From Dyadobacter sp. NIV53 (lineage in GTDB: Bacteria > Bacteroidota > Bacteroidia > Cytophagales > Spirosomataceae), in NCBI RefSeq assembly GCF_019711195.1, contig NZ_CP081299.1:1364001-1428000 (forward strand): DNA of 64,000 bases, read 5' to 3'. A model generated the notes under the pieces. The model was not told the origin of the DNA and did not search any database. It saw nothing but the letters and a program-made list of their open reading frames with translations. Below, in pieces: positions 1 through 8,800 of the stretch (its first letter is position 1; each line of letters starts with the position of its first letter). A program made the position numbers and the translations under genes.

Positions 1-1401
1 AAAGTTGCATATGTAGGAAAAAAGGCCAACGACCGGAAATTACAGGTAAATTCCCCTATTTATGAATTTATTAAAAGAGATATAGGAAAAAAGGTTGCCC
101 ATAGATATGTAATCAATGGTTGGGATTTTGGTGCATGCGGAATGTCTGCCGTTATTCTCAAAAAATTAAAAATGGAGGCCTTTTATCACTTTAAAAAAAA
201 GGGATGGCTTTCTCCTGATGATACAATTCAAAATCTGATTATTCCTGCAGTAATTACTGTTCCTGCATACTTTGGGTCAAAAGAACGTCATGAAACAAAA
301 TTGGCAGGAAATGCTGCCGGCTTTGAAGTAATTGCCATTATTAATGAACCAACAGCAGCCGCACTGACCTACGGATTTAATTTATCTGACTCAAAAAAAA
401 TCCTTGTATTTGATCTGGGCGGTGGGACCTTTGATGTAACGATATTACAAATTGGTAATGGTGAGGCAAAAGCAATTGCTTCGGATGGTGCAGATCAGCT
501 TGGCGGAAAGGATTGGGACGCGATTATCGAAAATTATTTGTTCGCAGAATTCGAACGTCAGACCCAAAACGAAATTCCTGATGATATGAGCTGGGAGTTG
601 CAAAAACAGGCTCTCGAAAGTAAATACCAGCTTTCGGAAAACCCGGAAGCATCTATATTCCTGAATGCCTCGGGAAGTAATGCGGAAATAACTTTGTATC
701 GTGAAAGGGAAGAAGACGACTTTGCTTTTTATGGCGATGGGCTTAGTGCGCTGGATGAGGATAACAAATTCTATTTTGAAGAGCGTTCGGAAAACTTACT
801 TACACTTTGTAAAGCGATCATGCATAGTATGCTTGAAAAAGCAAAACTTACGTGGAATGACATTGACGATATTGTACTGGCCGGCGGTTCATCCCGAATG
901 CCAATGATCCCCAAAATGCTGGAAAATATTTCCGGAAAAGCGATCAGGCGGAATATACCAGGATATAATTTTGATACAGCGGTTTCCCAGGGTGCTGCAC
1001 TTTATGGAAGGAATACAAACCGGGTGATTGACATCAGTTCCAAATCTATCGGAATAGAAGTAAAGCAGGCCGGCAAACCAATTATTGAACATCTGATTAA
1101 AAAAAATACGCCACTGCCGTTTAGAATTACCGACACTTTCCCGGCAGAGGAAAATGCCGTATTGCTTGTTTATGAAGGTGAAAGTACCAATCCTGTTGAT
1201 TGTATTTTAAGAGGCCGGCTTGAACTTGGAAATCCATCAGGACAGGTTATCGTAGGGTTAGCCATTGATATTTCGGGAGTTATTTATGCAACGGTTGAAG
1301 CTAATGGAGCAAAAGCGCAGCTCAAAATAAAATCCGATGATGATGATATAGATTTTAAAGAATTGAAGGAGAAAATTGATCTAATTGATATAAGGCTTTA
1401 A
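1..1401 (+). CDS. Hsp70/DnaK-family chaperone, 5' end outside the window
   Basis: The frame is open from base 1, so the true start lies upstream and the ATG at 142 is internal. All three Hsp70 ATPase signatures are visible: VPAYFGSKERHETKLAG followed by NEPTAAALTYG (about nt 250-380), the phosphate loop FDLGGGTFDVTIL (about nt 409-447) and VLAGGSSRMPMIPKML (about nt 873-920). After the ATPase domain only about 130 residues remain. They carry a short beta-type substrate-binding region but no long helical lid and no EEVD-like tail, so this is an Hsp70-like protein rather than the housekeeping DnaK. It probably binds ATP and client peptides in the cytoplasm. The next gene starts 12 bases after the stop and two more same-strand genes follow, suggesting an operon. 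Family assignment is firm; the client is unknown. Confidence 0.9.
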   Translation, partial: KVAYVGKKANDRKLQVNSPIYEFIKRDIGKKVAHRYVINGWDFGACGMSAVILKKLKMEAFYHFKKKGWLSPDDTIQNLIIPAVITVPAYFGSKERHETKLAGNAAGFEVIAIINEPTAAALTYGFNLSDSKKILVFDLGGGTFDVTILQIGNGEAKAIASDGADQLGGKDWDAIIENYLFAEFERQTQNEIPDDMSWELQKQALESKYQLSENPEASIFLNASGSNAEITLYREREEDDFAFYGDGLSALDEDNKFYFEERSENLLTLCKAIMHSMLEKAKLTWNDIDDIVLAGGSSRMPMIPKMLENISGKAIRRNIPGYNFDTAVSQGAALYGRNTNRVIDISSKSIGIEVKQAGKPIIEHLIKKNTPLPFRITDTFPAEENAVLLVYEGESTNPVDCILRGRLELGNPSGQVIVGLAIDISGVIYATVEANGAKAQLKIKSDDDDIDFKELKEKIDLIDIRL

Positions 1402-1413
1402 ATACTTCCTGTT

Positions 1414-2073
1414 ATGAATGACTCTTCTGATTCTCCTGATAAAATAATTGGCGGTAATTCTTCCGGCACTTCTGGTCCCGAAAAGGTAATTGGCAGTGAG
1501 TATTCTAAGCAAAATAATTCTGAAAAGGTGCTTTCGGGAGATGAAAAACCTGAACGGGCAGCAGAGCCAAGACCAAGCCAGTCTGAACCGGAGCCTTCCT
1601 TTGAGAGCATTGAAACCCTAATATCCAATTCTACAGGAAATGGAGCTTTAAAAGCTATACCTGCCGATTTTGAAAATAAAAACGGCTCCTGGTCTTCCAT
1701 TTTATCAGATAATCCATTTGATAATTTATACCTTGATTATAAGCAATTCAAAACCATTTCGGATGAAATGGTTTCAGGCAACTATGAAATCCTGACTAAA
1801 TTCTGGAAAGAAAAATTCCTCAGTTTAAATGGAGTTGCCCGTGAAAAAATCAAGATCAGGTATGGAGAATCAACAATTAATGATGCCCTAAAAAAACTGG
1901 ATCTTGCACAACAAAGAATAAAAACAGCATCAGGAAGATTATTGTATTTTGAGGAAAGAGAAAAAAACGCAGGCAAAACGGGATCGAATCTGTTAAGGAA
2001 TTGCTTGAAATGGCTATTAATGAGGGAAGTCTGGCCGAGCGGTCTGCACGTTCACTCGTTAATAAAGGAATAG
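1414..2073 (+). CDS. N-terminal part of Hsp70-linked protein (upstream frame of a split gene)
   Basis: This frame encodes 219 residues. Residues 1-75 are rich in Ser, Glu, Pro and Gly and look disordered; residues 90-185 look helical. Coding character stops at an A7 run (1961-1967), read here as GAA AAA AAC at codons 183-185. The last 35 residues, rich in Trp, Leu and Cys, look out-of-frame. In the -1 frame the reading continues smoothly into the gene ending at 3515. With one extra A the two frames make a single protein of 700 residues. I therefore regard 1414-3515 as one gene, either disrupted or frameshifted during expression. No domain family is recognised. It starts 12 bases after the Hsp70 stop, so a job linked to that chaperone is inferred from position only. 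Confidence 0.6.
   Translation: MNDSSDSPDKIIGGNSSGTSGPEKVIGSEYSKQNNSEKVLSGDEKPERAAEPRPSQSEPEPSFESIETLISNSTGNGALKAIPADFENKNGSWSSILSDNPFDNLYLDYKQFKTISDEMVSGNYEILTKFWKEKFLSLNGVAREKIKIRYGESTINDALKKLDLAQQRIKTASGRLLYFEEREKNAGKTGSNLLRNCLKWLLMREVWPSGLHVHSLIKE
1961..1968 (+). other. A7 run with canonical -1 slippery heptamer A AAA AAC
   Basis: Seven A residues (1961-1967) are followed by C. In the upstream frame the codons are GAA AAA AAC, so bases 1962-1968 form A AAA AAC, a textbook -1 slippery heptamer. Slipping by -1 gives AAA AAA CGC and enters the 3515 frame. An AGGA at 1952-1955 lies 6 bases upstream and might act as an internal Shine-Dalgarno stimulator, although such sites are weak in Bacteroidota. 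No convincing downstream stem is visible. A single missing A (A8 to A7) explains the data equally well. Confidence 0.55.
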
Positions 2074-3515
2074 AAAAAGGCTTAACCCGAATTGAAATTG
2101 TTGAATACATTTTAAGTGTGCTCGGGCAAAATAATTTCATGCCACGGGCTACTCAAATTTCTGCCGATCCATTTAAAAATCAATGGATGACAGATGAAGC
2201 TTATACCATTTTCAAAAGAAGATTAATTCCGGATCAGGAATGGCTAAACGAAAAGGCAAGTACGCTTGAACAGTTGGGTGAAATAACATTCAGGAAAAAA
2301 ACAGAATCAGAATACTTTTTAAAAAATACTAATTTTTTACCTCCAATAGTAAATAAGTTAACTGACAGTGCATCAAGGGCTGCTGAGTTCCAAAGAATTA
2401 TTGAAGAGGAAACAGATACGGAAAAGCGCTACCTGAAGACAATTTATCACATGGACCCAACTTTACCTTTCCGTTTCCGGGGAGGTAAATTCAATGATAT
2501 TTCCGGGCTTCTGGATAATGCGTGTGAAACGGCTGAGTCATTTTGGGCGGTTGTAGATATATATACAAAGAACCATCTGCATATATGGCTCGCAGAATCG
2601 GCACCGGAAGTAGCGAAATTGCTTCCAGAACAAAGAAACCTAATCGGTTTTCTGACTTTTTTGTATATCGTAAACAGGAATTATCCCTTTTATCTTAACA
2701 ACAATAAATATACGAGTCCGGAATCCCTGGTGCAGGATGCAAAAGTCAATCAGTCGATTTGGATACCAATTGCCCAATCTATGGAAAATGGGTATTTGCC
2801 GATCTGGTTCTCAGGTATAGGAAGATCAGGTTTGATTCCAAAATATAATGCTGATTTAGAGAATATTATAAGATCAGGATTGTATGAAGATAAAGAATTA
2901 AAACTGGCAGCGGCACAAACTCTAATGTTGGCTATTGACCCCACTGCTACGCCCGTGATCAGGGCAAATGTTAGTGAGATTAAACAATTACAGATTGAGG
3001 GTGGCAGTACGGCAAACTCTTCAATTAAGTTTAAATTGACAAATCCGGGATTTGTCAAAGTTTTGGTAAAACTGGATAATGAAATTGAAGGGGTTACTTT
3101 GAGCGAAAGCACATTTACATTGAACAGTTATGTTAATGAAATTGAAAAAGAGGTTGTTTTAACAATAGACTCATTAAAATTAATCAAGGATAAACTTTAT
3201 TCGTTAAATTTTATTCTTGATTCTGCCTATGGAACAATTCAAATACCGGTTGAGATAAATGTCGTTTTCCCGAAAAAAGCTTATGCTGCTAAACTTTTCC
3301 AGTATGCAGTTTTTTCAGGACTATATTTTGGTGGTTTTCGCTATCTGTTAGGCTTGTTTTTGGGCTATAGCGGCTGGTTGGTCAATGATCCGTATTTTGG
3401 ATTTTCTGCTTATGCAATTAAGAGTTCCCCACTTACAGCCTTTTTCGTATTTGCATTATTTATTGCCGGAATTATATATTTTTTTAGATTGGTTAAAAAA
3501 ATAGAGAAGATATAA
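2001..3515 (+). CDS. C-terminal membrane-anchored part of the Hsp70-linked protein
   Basis: The ATG at 2001 is probably internal: the frame is open and coding-like upstream of it back to the A7 run at 1961-1967, and it overlaps the upstream frame. The visible part is 504 residues: a long helical region, then a beta-rich segment near residues 330-425 with strand-like alternation, then two or three hydrophobic segments (about 428-455 and 475-500) ending in a basic tail. The full protein would thus have a large cytoplasmic part anchored in the inner membrane by its C-terminus. If only the upstream frame is made, the product would be soluble. No named family is recognised. The gene ends 4 bases before the next ORF, so the three genes from 1 to 4119 look co-transcribed. 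Confidence 0.6.
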   Translation: MLEMAINEGSLAERSARSLVNKGIEKGLTRIEIVEYILSVLGQNNFMPRATQISADPFKNQWMTDEAYTIFKRRLIPDQEWLNEKASTLEQLGEITFRKKTESEYFLKNTNFLPPIVNKLTDSASRAAEFQRIIEEETDTEKRYLKTIYHMDPTLPFRFRGGKFNDISGLLDNACETAESFWAVVDIYTKNHLHIWLAESAPEVAKLLPEQRNLIGFLTFLYIVNRNYPFYLNNNKYTSPESLVQDAKVNQSIWIPIAQSMENGYLPIWFSGIGRSGLIPKYNADLENIIRSGLYEDKELKLAAAQTLMLAIDPTATPVIRANVSEIKQLQIEGGSTANSSIKFKLTNPGFVKVLVKLDNEIEGVTLSESTFTLNSYVNEIEKEVVLTIDSLKLIKDKLYSLNFILDSAYGTIQIPVEINVVFPKKAYAAKLFQYAVFSGLYFGGFRYLLGLFLGYSGWLVNDPYFGFSAYAIKSSPLTAFFVFALFIAGIIYFFRLVKKIEKI

Positions 3516-3519
3516 AGTT

Positions 3520-4119
3520 ATGAAAAGCGGTAGGTCGATATTCTGGGTTGTGGTAGTTGCAATTTTTGCCATTTATATTTTACGTACTCCATTAGGTATA
3601 CTAAGCTCTATGTTTTTTATGCCCATGGATAAACTTTTATTTATTTCACATTCAATTCCACCTGTAATTATGTGGGCTTTGTTAGGTATTTCAATAGGCT
3701 TGATTTACGGCTCATACATAGCAATTAAAAAATATAAACTGAATTTTAAGCTGCTTCTAACTCCTGTTGGTATTTTAGTATTATTTATAAGTCTGACCTT
3801 ATTAACTTCTTTCATTAACAGAAAGTGGTTTCCAAATAAAGGCCTGACAGCCGCCTTTGAAAATGCTTATTCGAAAGGAATTCTCGCTGTTGAAAAGGAA
3901 CAGTATGGTGTAGCAGCGAACTACTTTAGAGAAGCTTATCAATTAGATAGTGAAAACTCAAAATTAAGCAGTCTGGCAACAATCTATAAAAAAATGGCTG
4001 ATGAAAAATGCGAGCAATACAATTCTGCCAATAAGCCTGACCTGAAATATATTCCCAACGCTTATTATAATTTTACAGCAGCACTTACTGGCAAATTTGT
4101 ACCTGACGTGTGCAATTGA
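3520..4119 (+). CDS. Membrane protein with C-terminal TPR-like region
   Basis: This 199-residue protein has three hydrophobic segments at about residues 8-26, 45-66 and 82-101, so it is probably an inner-membrane protein. After the third segment a soluble region follows, with a tetratricopeptide-like pattern around residues 110-150 (AYSKGILAVEKEQYGVAANY, then AYQLD). One or two TPR-like helical hairpins would suit protein-protein contact. The start is 4 bases after the preceding stop, and it is the last gene of the Hsp70-like operon. The next gene is convergent. I do not recognise a named family; a role helping the chaperone module at the membrane is inference from position. Confidence 0.7.
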   Translation: MKSGRSIFWVVVVAIFAIYILRTPLGILSSMFFMPMDKLLFISHSIPPVIMWALLGISIGLIYGSYIAIKKYKLNFKLLLTPVGILVLFISLTLLTSFINRKWFPNKGLTAAFENAYSKGILAVEKEQYGVAANYFREAYQLDSENSKLSSLATIYKKMADEKCEQYNSANKPDLKYIPNAYYNFTAALTGKFVPDVCN

Positions 4120-4175
4120 AATTGGCGTTTCAAAACAAAGTGCGATTACAAAATATAACCGCACTCAACCATTTT

Positions 4176-5891
4176 TCATTTCAGCCAAACCTTTAGCAAT
4201 CCCTCATAATTTTCCAAAAACCTCTCGTAAGTCCGCTTTAATTCAGGCAAAGCAACACTTAGTGTACTTGTATCATCCGATTTTAACCTCCATTCTGCAT
4301 CCCGGGCTATTTCGGCCACTTGTGAAACACCTACGGTGCCGGCACTTCCTTTGAGAGTGTGTAAATTACTTTTTACGGTAGCAATATCTCCGGCCGCATA
4401 GGCAGTAATTGCTCCGTCTACAAGCTCATTCGATTCAGTAACGAAGTCTTCAAAGACAGATAATACCAGGTCCGCCCCTCCTATTCCGTTTAACTGGTCT
4501 ATAATTTCTTTATCTAAAATGGGCAATGCAACGGTTTGAGCTACTTCTTTTTGCTGTGCTTCCAGTTTGTGGACTTCTATATTACTAATGAGGTCTTTAA
4601 CTTTTCGTATCAAAGTCTGGGCACGGATTGGCTTGGCAATGTAATCATCCATACCCTGGCTCATAAACCGGTCACGATCTTCTTTCATGGAATAGGCCGT
4701 CATGGCAACAATTGGTGGCAATTGATTCAGGAAGCGTTTTTTAAGCTCCTGGGTCGTTTCAACACCGTCCATATCAGGCATTTGAATATCCATGAAAATG
4801 ATATCGTACATCACATCTGGCGATTTCATTTTGGCTTCCACCATATCTATTGCCTGAAAACCGCTCTCCGCCAGGTCAACAACACAACCAGATTTTTTCA
4901 GAATTTCATTGGCTACTTTCCTGTTAACTGCATTGTCATCCACCAACAAAATGACAGGATGATAATCAGAAAATATATTTTCAATTGGGACTTCTTCTAT
5001 CTGGAGCGTAGTACTCATCTGTGCAATGGAAGTTTCCTGGGTTTCAAAAGTAAACCAGAATGTACTTCCCTCACCCGGAACAGAATCGACACCAATCTCT
5101 CCATGCATCAACTCACCCAGTTGCTTGGAAATAGCCAGTCCAAGGCCAGTTCCGCCAAAGGATTTACGTGAAGAATTATCCAGCTGAGTGAATGAAGTAA
5201 ACAAAATCTGCTTGTCCATTGCACTGATCCCTATTCCGGAATCCTGCACTTCCACTTTTATCTTATGAAACTGCCCATCTTTTTTTACCAGTTTCAAAAA
5301 TACTTTTACAGCTCCGTGATCCGTAAATTTAAGTGCGTTGGATGTCAGGTTTGACAGTATCTGAAGCAATCTGGTTTGGTCAGCAATAATAAATTTTGGT
5401 ATATCTTCGGCAATGTGGTAAGTAAGCGTATTGCCCTTGCTTTTAGCCGTTTGCCCAAACAATGAAACCAGTTTCAGCAATAGTTCTTCTACTACAATCG
5501 GAGCTTCGTGCAGCTCCATTTTGCCTGCTTCAATCTTCGAAAGATCAAGGATATCGTTCAGGATGTTCAGGAGCGTTTCTGAAGATCTTTTGATCGTCAG
5601 TACATAATCCTTTTGTTCAGTATTCAGTGGTGTTTCTCCAAGCAAGTCAATCATTCCAATCACACCATTCATAGGTGTACGGATCTCATGGCTCATATTA
5701 GCAAGAAATCCCTCTTTCACTTTCAACGAACGTTCGGCATGTTCCTTAGCTTTCAACAATTCGAGCTCATTACGTTTCAATTCTGTTATGTCCCTTGCCA
5801 ATACTGCTACTTCTGCCGGCTTGCCTTTGTCATCCATGAACATGAGCATATTCACCATGAACTGGCGCTCCGTTCCGTCCTTTCTATACAA
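4176..5891 (-). CDS. Hybrid histidine kinase, C-terminal kinase/receiver/HPt half of a split gene
   Basis: The first codon here is TTG and the frame is open further upstream, so this is not a natural start. Order of domains: end of a PAS/PAC domain, HisKA with phospho-acceptor in NMSHEIRTPMNG (about residue 67), HATPase with the N box NLTSNALKF, the G1 box DSGIGIS and the G2 box FGGTGLGLAIS, a receiver domain (LLVDDNAVNRK, acceptor Asp in FMDIQMPDMDG), and an HPt domain with NLHTLKGSAGTVG near the end. This is a full internal phosphorelay (His-Asp-His). The sensor half lies just upstream (5936-7789) in another frame; the T7 run at 5951-5957 marks the break. With one extra base the whole gene encodes about 1204 residues. 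The output regulator is not evident nearby. Confidence 0.85.
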   Translation of the reverse strand: MYRKDGTERQFMVNMLMFMDDKGKPAEVAVLARDITELKRNELELLKAKEHAERSLKVKEGFLANMSHEIRTPMNGVIGMIDLLGETPLNTEQKDYVLTIKRSSETLLNILNDILDLSKIEAGKMELHEAPIVVEELLLKLVSLFGQTAKSKGNTLTYHIAEDIPKFIIADQTRLLQILSNLTSNALKFTDHGAVKVFLKLVKKDGQFHKIKVEVQDSGIGISAMDKQILFTSFTQLDNSSRKSFGGTGLGLAISKQLGELMHGEIGVDSVPGEGSTFWFTFETQETSIAQMSTTLQIEEVPIENIFSDYHPVILLVDDNAVNRKVANEILKKSGCVVDLAESGFQAIDMVEAKMKSPDVMYDIIFMDIQMPDMDGVETTQELKKRFLNQLPPIVAMTAYSMKEDRDRFMSQGMDDYIAKPIRAQTLIRKVKDLISNIEVHKLEAQQKEVAQTVALPILDKEIIDQLNGIGGADLVLSVFEDFVTESNELVDGAITAYAAGDIATVKSNLHTLKGSAGTVGVSQVAEIARDAEWRLKSDDTSTLSVALPELKRTYERFLENYEGLLKVWLK

Positions 5892-5935
5892 TGAGATTTC
5901 AAAATTCCGTAAACTTCTGCTACGCCGCAGTTTGA

Positions 5936-7789
5936 TTAGCGCAGAATGTATTTTTTTCTGTCTTTGAAAAACTCAAACATCTGATGTCCGATTACTTCAT
6001 CCGGAAGGTATCCAAGTCGTTTTAAAACAGACTGGCTGATCATTGTAATTTCTCCCTTGCGATTGATACGGCAATAAATATCCTGTAAATTCTCAAAAAT
6101 TCCACGAAAAAGCTCCTCACTATGCCGAAGTGACAATTCTGCTTCTTTTCTCCTGGTGATATCCCGTGCAATGCCTGAAACCTCCTCGATTACCCCGTCT
6201 GCATAATGAATCGGGTTAAGATAAAATTCAAGCCACATTTCTCCGCCGTCTTTTCTTTCAATCCTGAATTCAAAATACTGTGGTTCTCCCCTTAAAGCTT
6301 GCCTGTATTTACTTTCCAGCGTCCGGCGGTTATTATTCCCAACCATGCGCCAGCCAAATTTTTCGGCACTCACCTGCAAAGTCGGCCTCACTCCCACCTG
6401 ATTCTGAATCAGATCTGCATAATTTTTATTGAATGAAGTCAGCTGAAGTGATTTATTAACAGACCATATCAAATGTGAGCTGCTGTCGAAAATTGCATTT
6501 AGGCGGGCAACATATTTACTCAGTTCCTCCTCACTTTGTTTTCTTGCAATAGCAATGGCAATCTGTCCGGATATAAATTCCAGCAATTCCAGATCCCTGG
6601 CATCGAACATATTCGGATCATCATAGGATTTAACCCCGATTATTCCTGTAACGCGATCGCCAATACGTAAGGGTACGCAAAGTAACAGTTTCGGAGTTAT
6701 TCCATACAAATGCAAACTATTGGTTTTGGCCAGTTCTTCAATATCCTCTCCAGATAAAAACAAGGGTTTGTTTGATGCAATTGCATATTCTGTCACACCA
6801 TTTCCTAACCTTCTTCTCGTAAATCTTACATTCCCTTTGAAATACTGATCAACATAATAAGGAAAATACAGGTAACTTTTGCTCGGGTCATATAAAGCAA
6901 TAAAAAAATTCTCAACATCAATTATTTTGCCTAATTCCTGGTGAATAGTATGGTAAAAATCATCCAGGTTCTGGGTATTAACTGTCCAGTTGGCTATACT
7001 GTAATAAAGATTCTGTGCTTTCTCAGCCCTTATTTTTTCTGTAAAATCATTCAGGATACAGCGAAAAGCAGTTGGTTTGCCATTGTCGAAGCGGCAGTTC
7101 ACGCTTCCGGAGACAAAAACTTTTTTCCCCTCCTTACTCACAAACACGGCTTCAAAATTAGGGTTAGAAAATCCTTGTTCGATAAGCCGTAGCTGTGCCT
7201 GAGCTTCTTCCTTATGTTGTGGATGTAGAATATCTTCCATCCTCATTGAAGCGATTTCATCCAGTCCGTAACCCAGGATTTCACGCCAGGCTTTATTTAC
7301 AAATATAAATTTGCCATCAATAGCAACCAGCTGAATCAGGTCACTCGTATTGTCGACCAGATCCTGCAACTGGGAATTAGACTTGGCAATTGAAGATTCC
7401 ATTCTGCGGCGACGGGTAATATCGTCCCCTACAACTGTAATGCAGGTAACTTCGTCGTCTTCATTCTGCATCAGAACAGAATTAATAGACAGCGTACGCA
7501 GGGTTCCTTTTTTGGCTAAAAATGGAATTTCCCGTTGTTCCAGTTTTCTTTTGCCCTGAATTCCTTCTTCAAGCATATCCCTGATCTCATATTCCTCATC
7601 TTTTGGGATCAGTTTATCAAAAATACTTTGTCCGACCAGCTCTTCTTCCGTCCAGCCGGTTTTTAAAAGTGCATGCGTACTCACGTTCCGGATTATAAAG
7701 TCCGGCGAAAATGTAATTCCAATCAATTTCAGATGTTGCAGTGTAGCGTGTATTGTGTGCCAGTCAGTTGGGGACGATATCATTTCCAT
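5936..7789 (-). CDS. Hybrid histidine kinase, N-terminal PAS/GAF sensor half of a split gene
   Basis: This 617-residue frame holds the sensor: PAS-like domains at about residues 14-125 and 135-255, a GAF domain at about 265-410 (ending IGVKSYDDPNMFDARDLELL), a PAS at about 425-550 with a PAC motif (GIARDITRRKEAE), and the beginning of a fourth PAS from about 558. The last PAS is cut: it reads DRKKYILR and stops, whereas the -1 frame continues through a normal PAS/PAC core into the kinase. No membrane segment is seen, so the complete kinase would be cytoplasmic. The ATG at 7789 is divergent from rsmA, with about 80 bases between them. Sensor ligand is unknown. It belongs to the same gene as the 4176-5891 half. 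Confidence 0.8.
   Translation of the reverse strand: MEMISSPTDWHTIHATLQHLKLIGITFSPDFIIRNVSTHALLKTGWTEEELVGQSIFDKLIPKDEEYEIRDMLEEGIQGKRKLEQREIPFLAKKGTLRTLSINSVLMQNEDDEVTCITVVGDDITRRRRMESSIAKSNSQLQDLVDNTSDLIQLVAIDGKFIFVNKAWREILGYGLDEIASMRMEDILHPQHKEEAQAQLRLIEQGFSNPNFEAVFVSKEGKKVFVSGSVNCRFDNGKPTAFRCILNDFTEKIRAEKAQNLYYSIANWTVNTQNLDDFYHTIHQELGKIIDVENFFIALYDPSKSYLYFPYYVDQYFKGNVRFTRRRLGNGVTEYAIASNKPLFLSGEDIEELAKTNSLHLYGITPKLLLCVPLRIGDRVTGIIGVKSYDDPNMFDARDLELLEFISGQIAIAIARKQSEEELSKYVARLNAIFDSSSHLIWSVNKSLQLTSFNKNYADLIQNQVGVRPTLQVSAEKFGWRMVGNNNRRTLESKYRQALRGEPQYFEFRIERKDGGEMWLEFYLNPIHYADGVIEEVSGIARDITRRKEAELSLRHSEELFRGIFENLQDIYCRINRKGEITMISQSVLKRLGYLPDEVIGHQMFEFFKDRKKYILR
5951..5957 (-). other. A7 run at the frame break of the hybrid histidine kinase
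   Basis: On the minus strand the codons are AGA AAA AAA TAC and a stop follows three codons later (ATT CTG CGC TAA). Stepping back one base gives AAA AAA ATA CAT TCT GCG, which continues the PAS fold into the kinase half. The layout A AAA AAA T could slip, but a deleted A is the simpler explanation. Confidence 0.6.
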
Positions 7790-7870
7790 AGTATCCGGAT
7801 CATCGTATTTTTAAGGTTCCTTCCAATTCTTTATTCGATAAATCTACGAATTAAGCCGTAATTTTGACTC

Positions 7871-8731
7871 GTGAAAATAAATTATAAAAATCGGAGTGAT
7901 TCGAAAGTCCGTGCCAAAAAGCATTTAGGCCAGCACTTTCTGAAAGACATGAACATTGCACAACAGATCGTGGACGGTCTGACAGGGCATACAGGTTACA
8001 GTAAGGTTCTGGAAATAGGGCCTGGAATGGGAGTATTGACCCAATATCTGTTAAAAAAAACTACATTTAGCACTTATGTAATTGAAATTGATACTGAGTC
8101 AGTTACATATCTAAAAAAGCATTTTGAAGAGCTTACGCCACGTATTATTGAGGGAGATTTCCTGAAATATAATACGGGTGAAATTTTTTCTGAACCCTTT
8201 GCTATCATTGGTAATTTCCCCTACAATATCTCATCACAGATCTTCTTCAGGGCATTACAAATCAGGGATGAAATACCTGAAATTGTATGTATGTTACAAA
8301 AAGAAGTGGCACAGCGCATTGCATCTCCTCCGGGAAATAAGGATTATGGGATTTTGAGCGTTTTGTTACAGGCATTTTATGACATTGATTATCTGGTTTC
8401 CGTACCTCCGGGTGCATTTGATCCACCTCCCAAAGTGCAATCTGGTGTGATCAGGTTGCGCCGGAATGCAACAGCTAATCTGGATTGTAATGAAAAATTG
8501 TTTTTCAGGGTTGTAAAAACCGCTTTTAATCAAAGAAGAAAAACGTTAAGAAATGCATTGAAGCCCATTGGCGACTTTACTGATCATCCGTTGTTGACTA
8601 AACGTGCGGAACAGCTAAGTGTGAGCGATTTTGTAATACTTACACAATTGGCGGAAAAATTAATTAATCCGGCTGAAATCAATATAATAGATGGATTGGA
8701 ATTAGCAGATGATGAAACATCAATAAGCTGA
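7871..8731 (+). CDS. rsmA: 16S rRNA dimethyladenosine transferase RsmA/KsgA
   Basis: This enzyme dimethylates two adjacent adenines in the 3' helix of 16S rRNA using S-adenosylmethionine, late in small-subunit assembly. The 286-residue protein has the N-terminal KHLGQHFL motif, the SAM-binding loop EIGPGMGVLTQYL, the catalytic motif IV as GNFPYNIS (usual form NLPY), and the C-terminal FNQRRKTLRNAL signature. Length is normal for the family. The start is GTG at 7871, which places the basic N-terminus correctly. It is divergent from the histidine kinase. The next gene, mgtE, begins 69 bases downstream and may share the transcript. Confidence 0.95.
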   Translation: MKINYKNRSDSKVRAKKHLGQHFLKDMNIAQQIVDGLTGHTGYSKVLEIGPGMGVLTQYLLKKTTFSTYVIEIDTESVTYLKKHFEELTPRIIEGDFLKYNTGEIFSEPFAIIGNFPYNISSQIFFRALQIRDEIPEIVCMLQKEVAQRIASPPGNKDYGILSVLLQAFYDIDYLVSVPPGAFDPPPKVQSGVIRLRRNATANLDCNEKLFFRVVKTAFNQRRKTLRNALKPIGDFTDHPLLTKRAEQLSVSDFVILTQLAEKLINPAEINIIDGLELADDETSIS

Positions 8732-8800
8732 AGTGATCGAAGATCAATGTTTTCCAAACTGTTAAAAGCCCCAATCGCTAATTGCTAAAAGCTACTACCA

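Noticed and set aside
4536..5171. Plus-strand frame of 211 residues opposite the kinase half
   Set aside because: Antisense of the conserved HATPase and receiver domains; no family features and no start context.
4176..7789. Sensor and kinase halves as two separate natural genes
   Set aside because: The last PAS domain is cut in mid-fold, the downstream half has no ATG start, and the -1 frame restores a continuous PAS domain.
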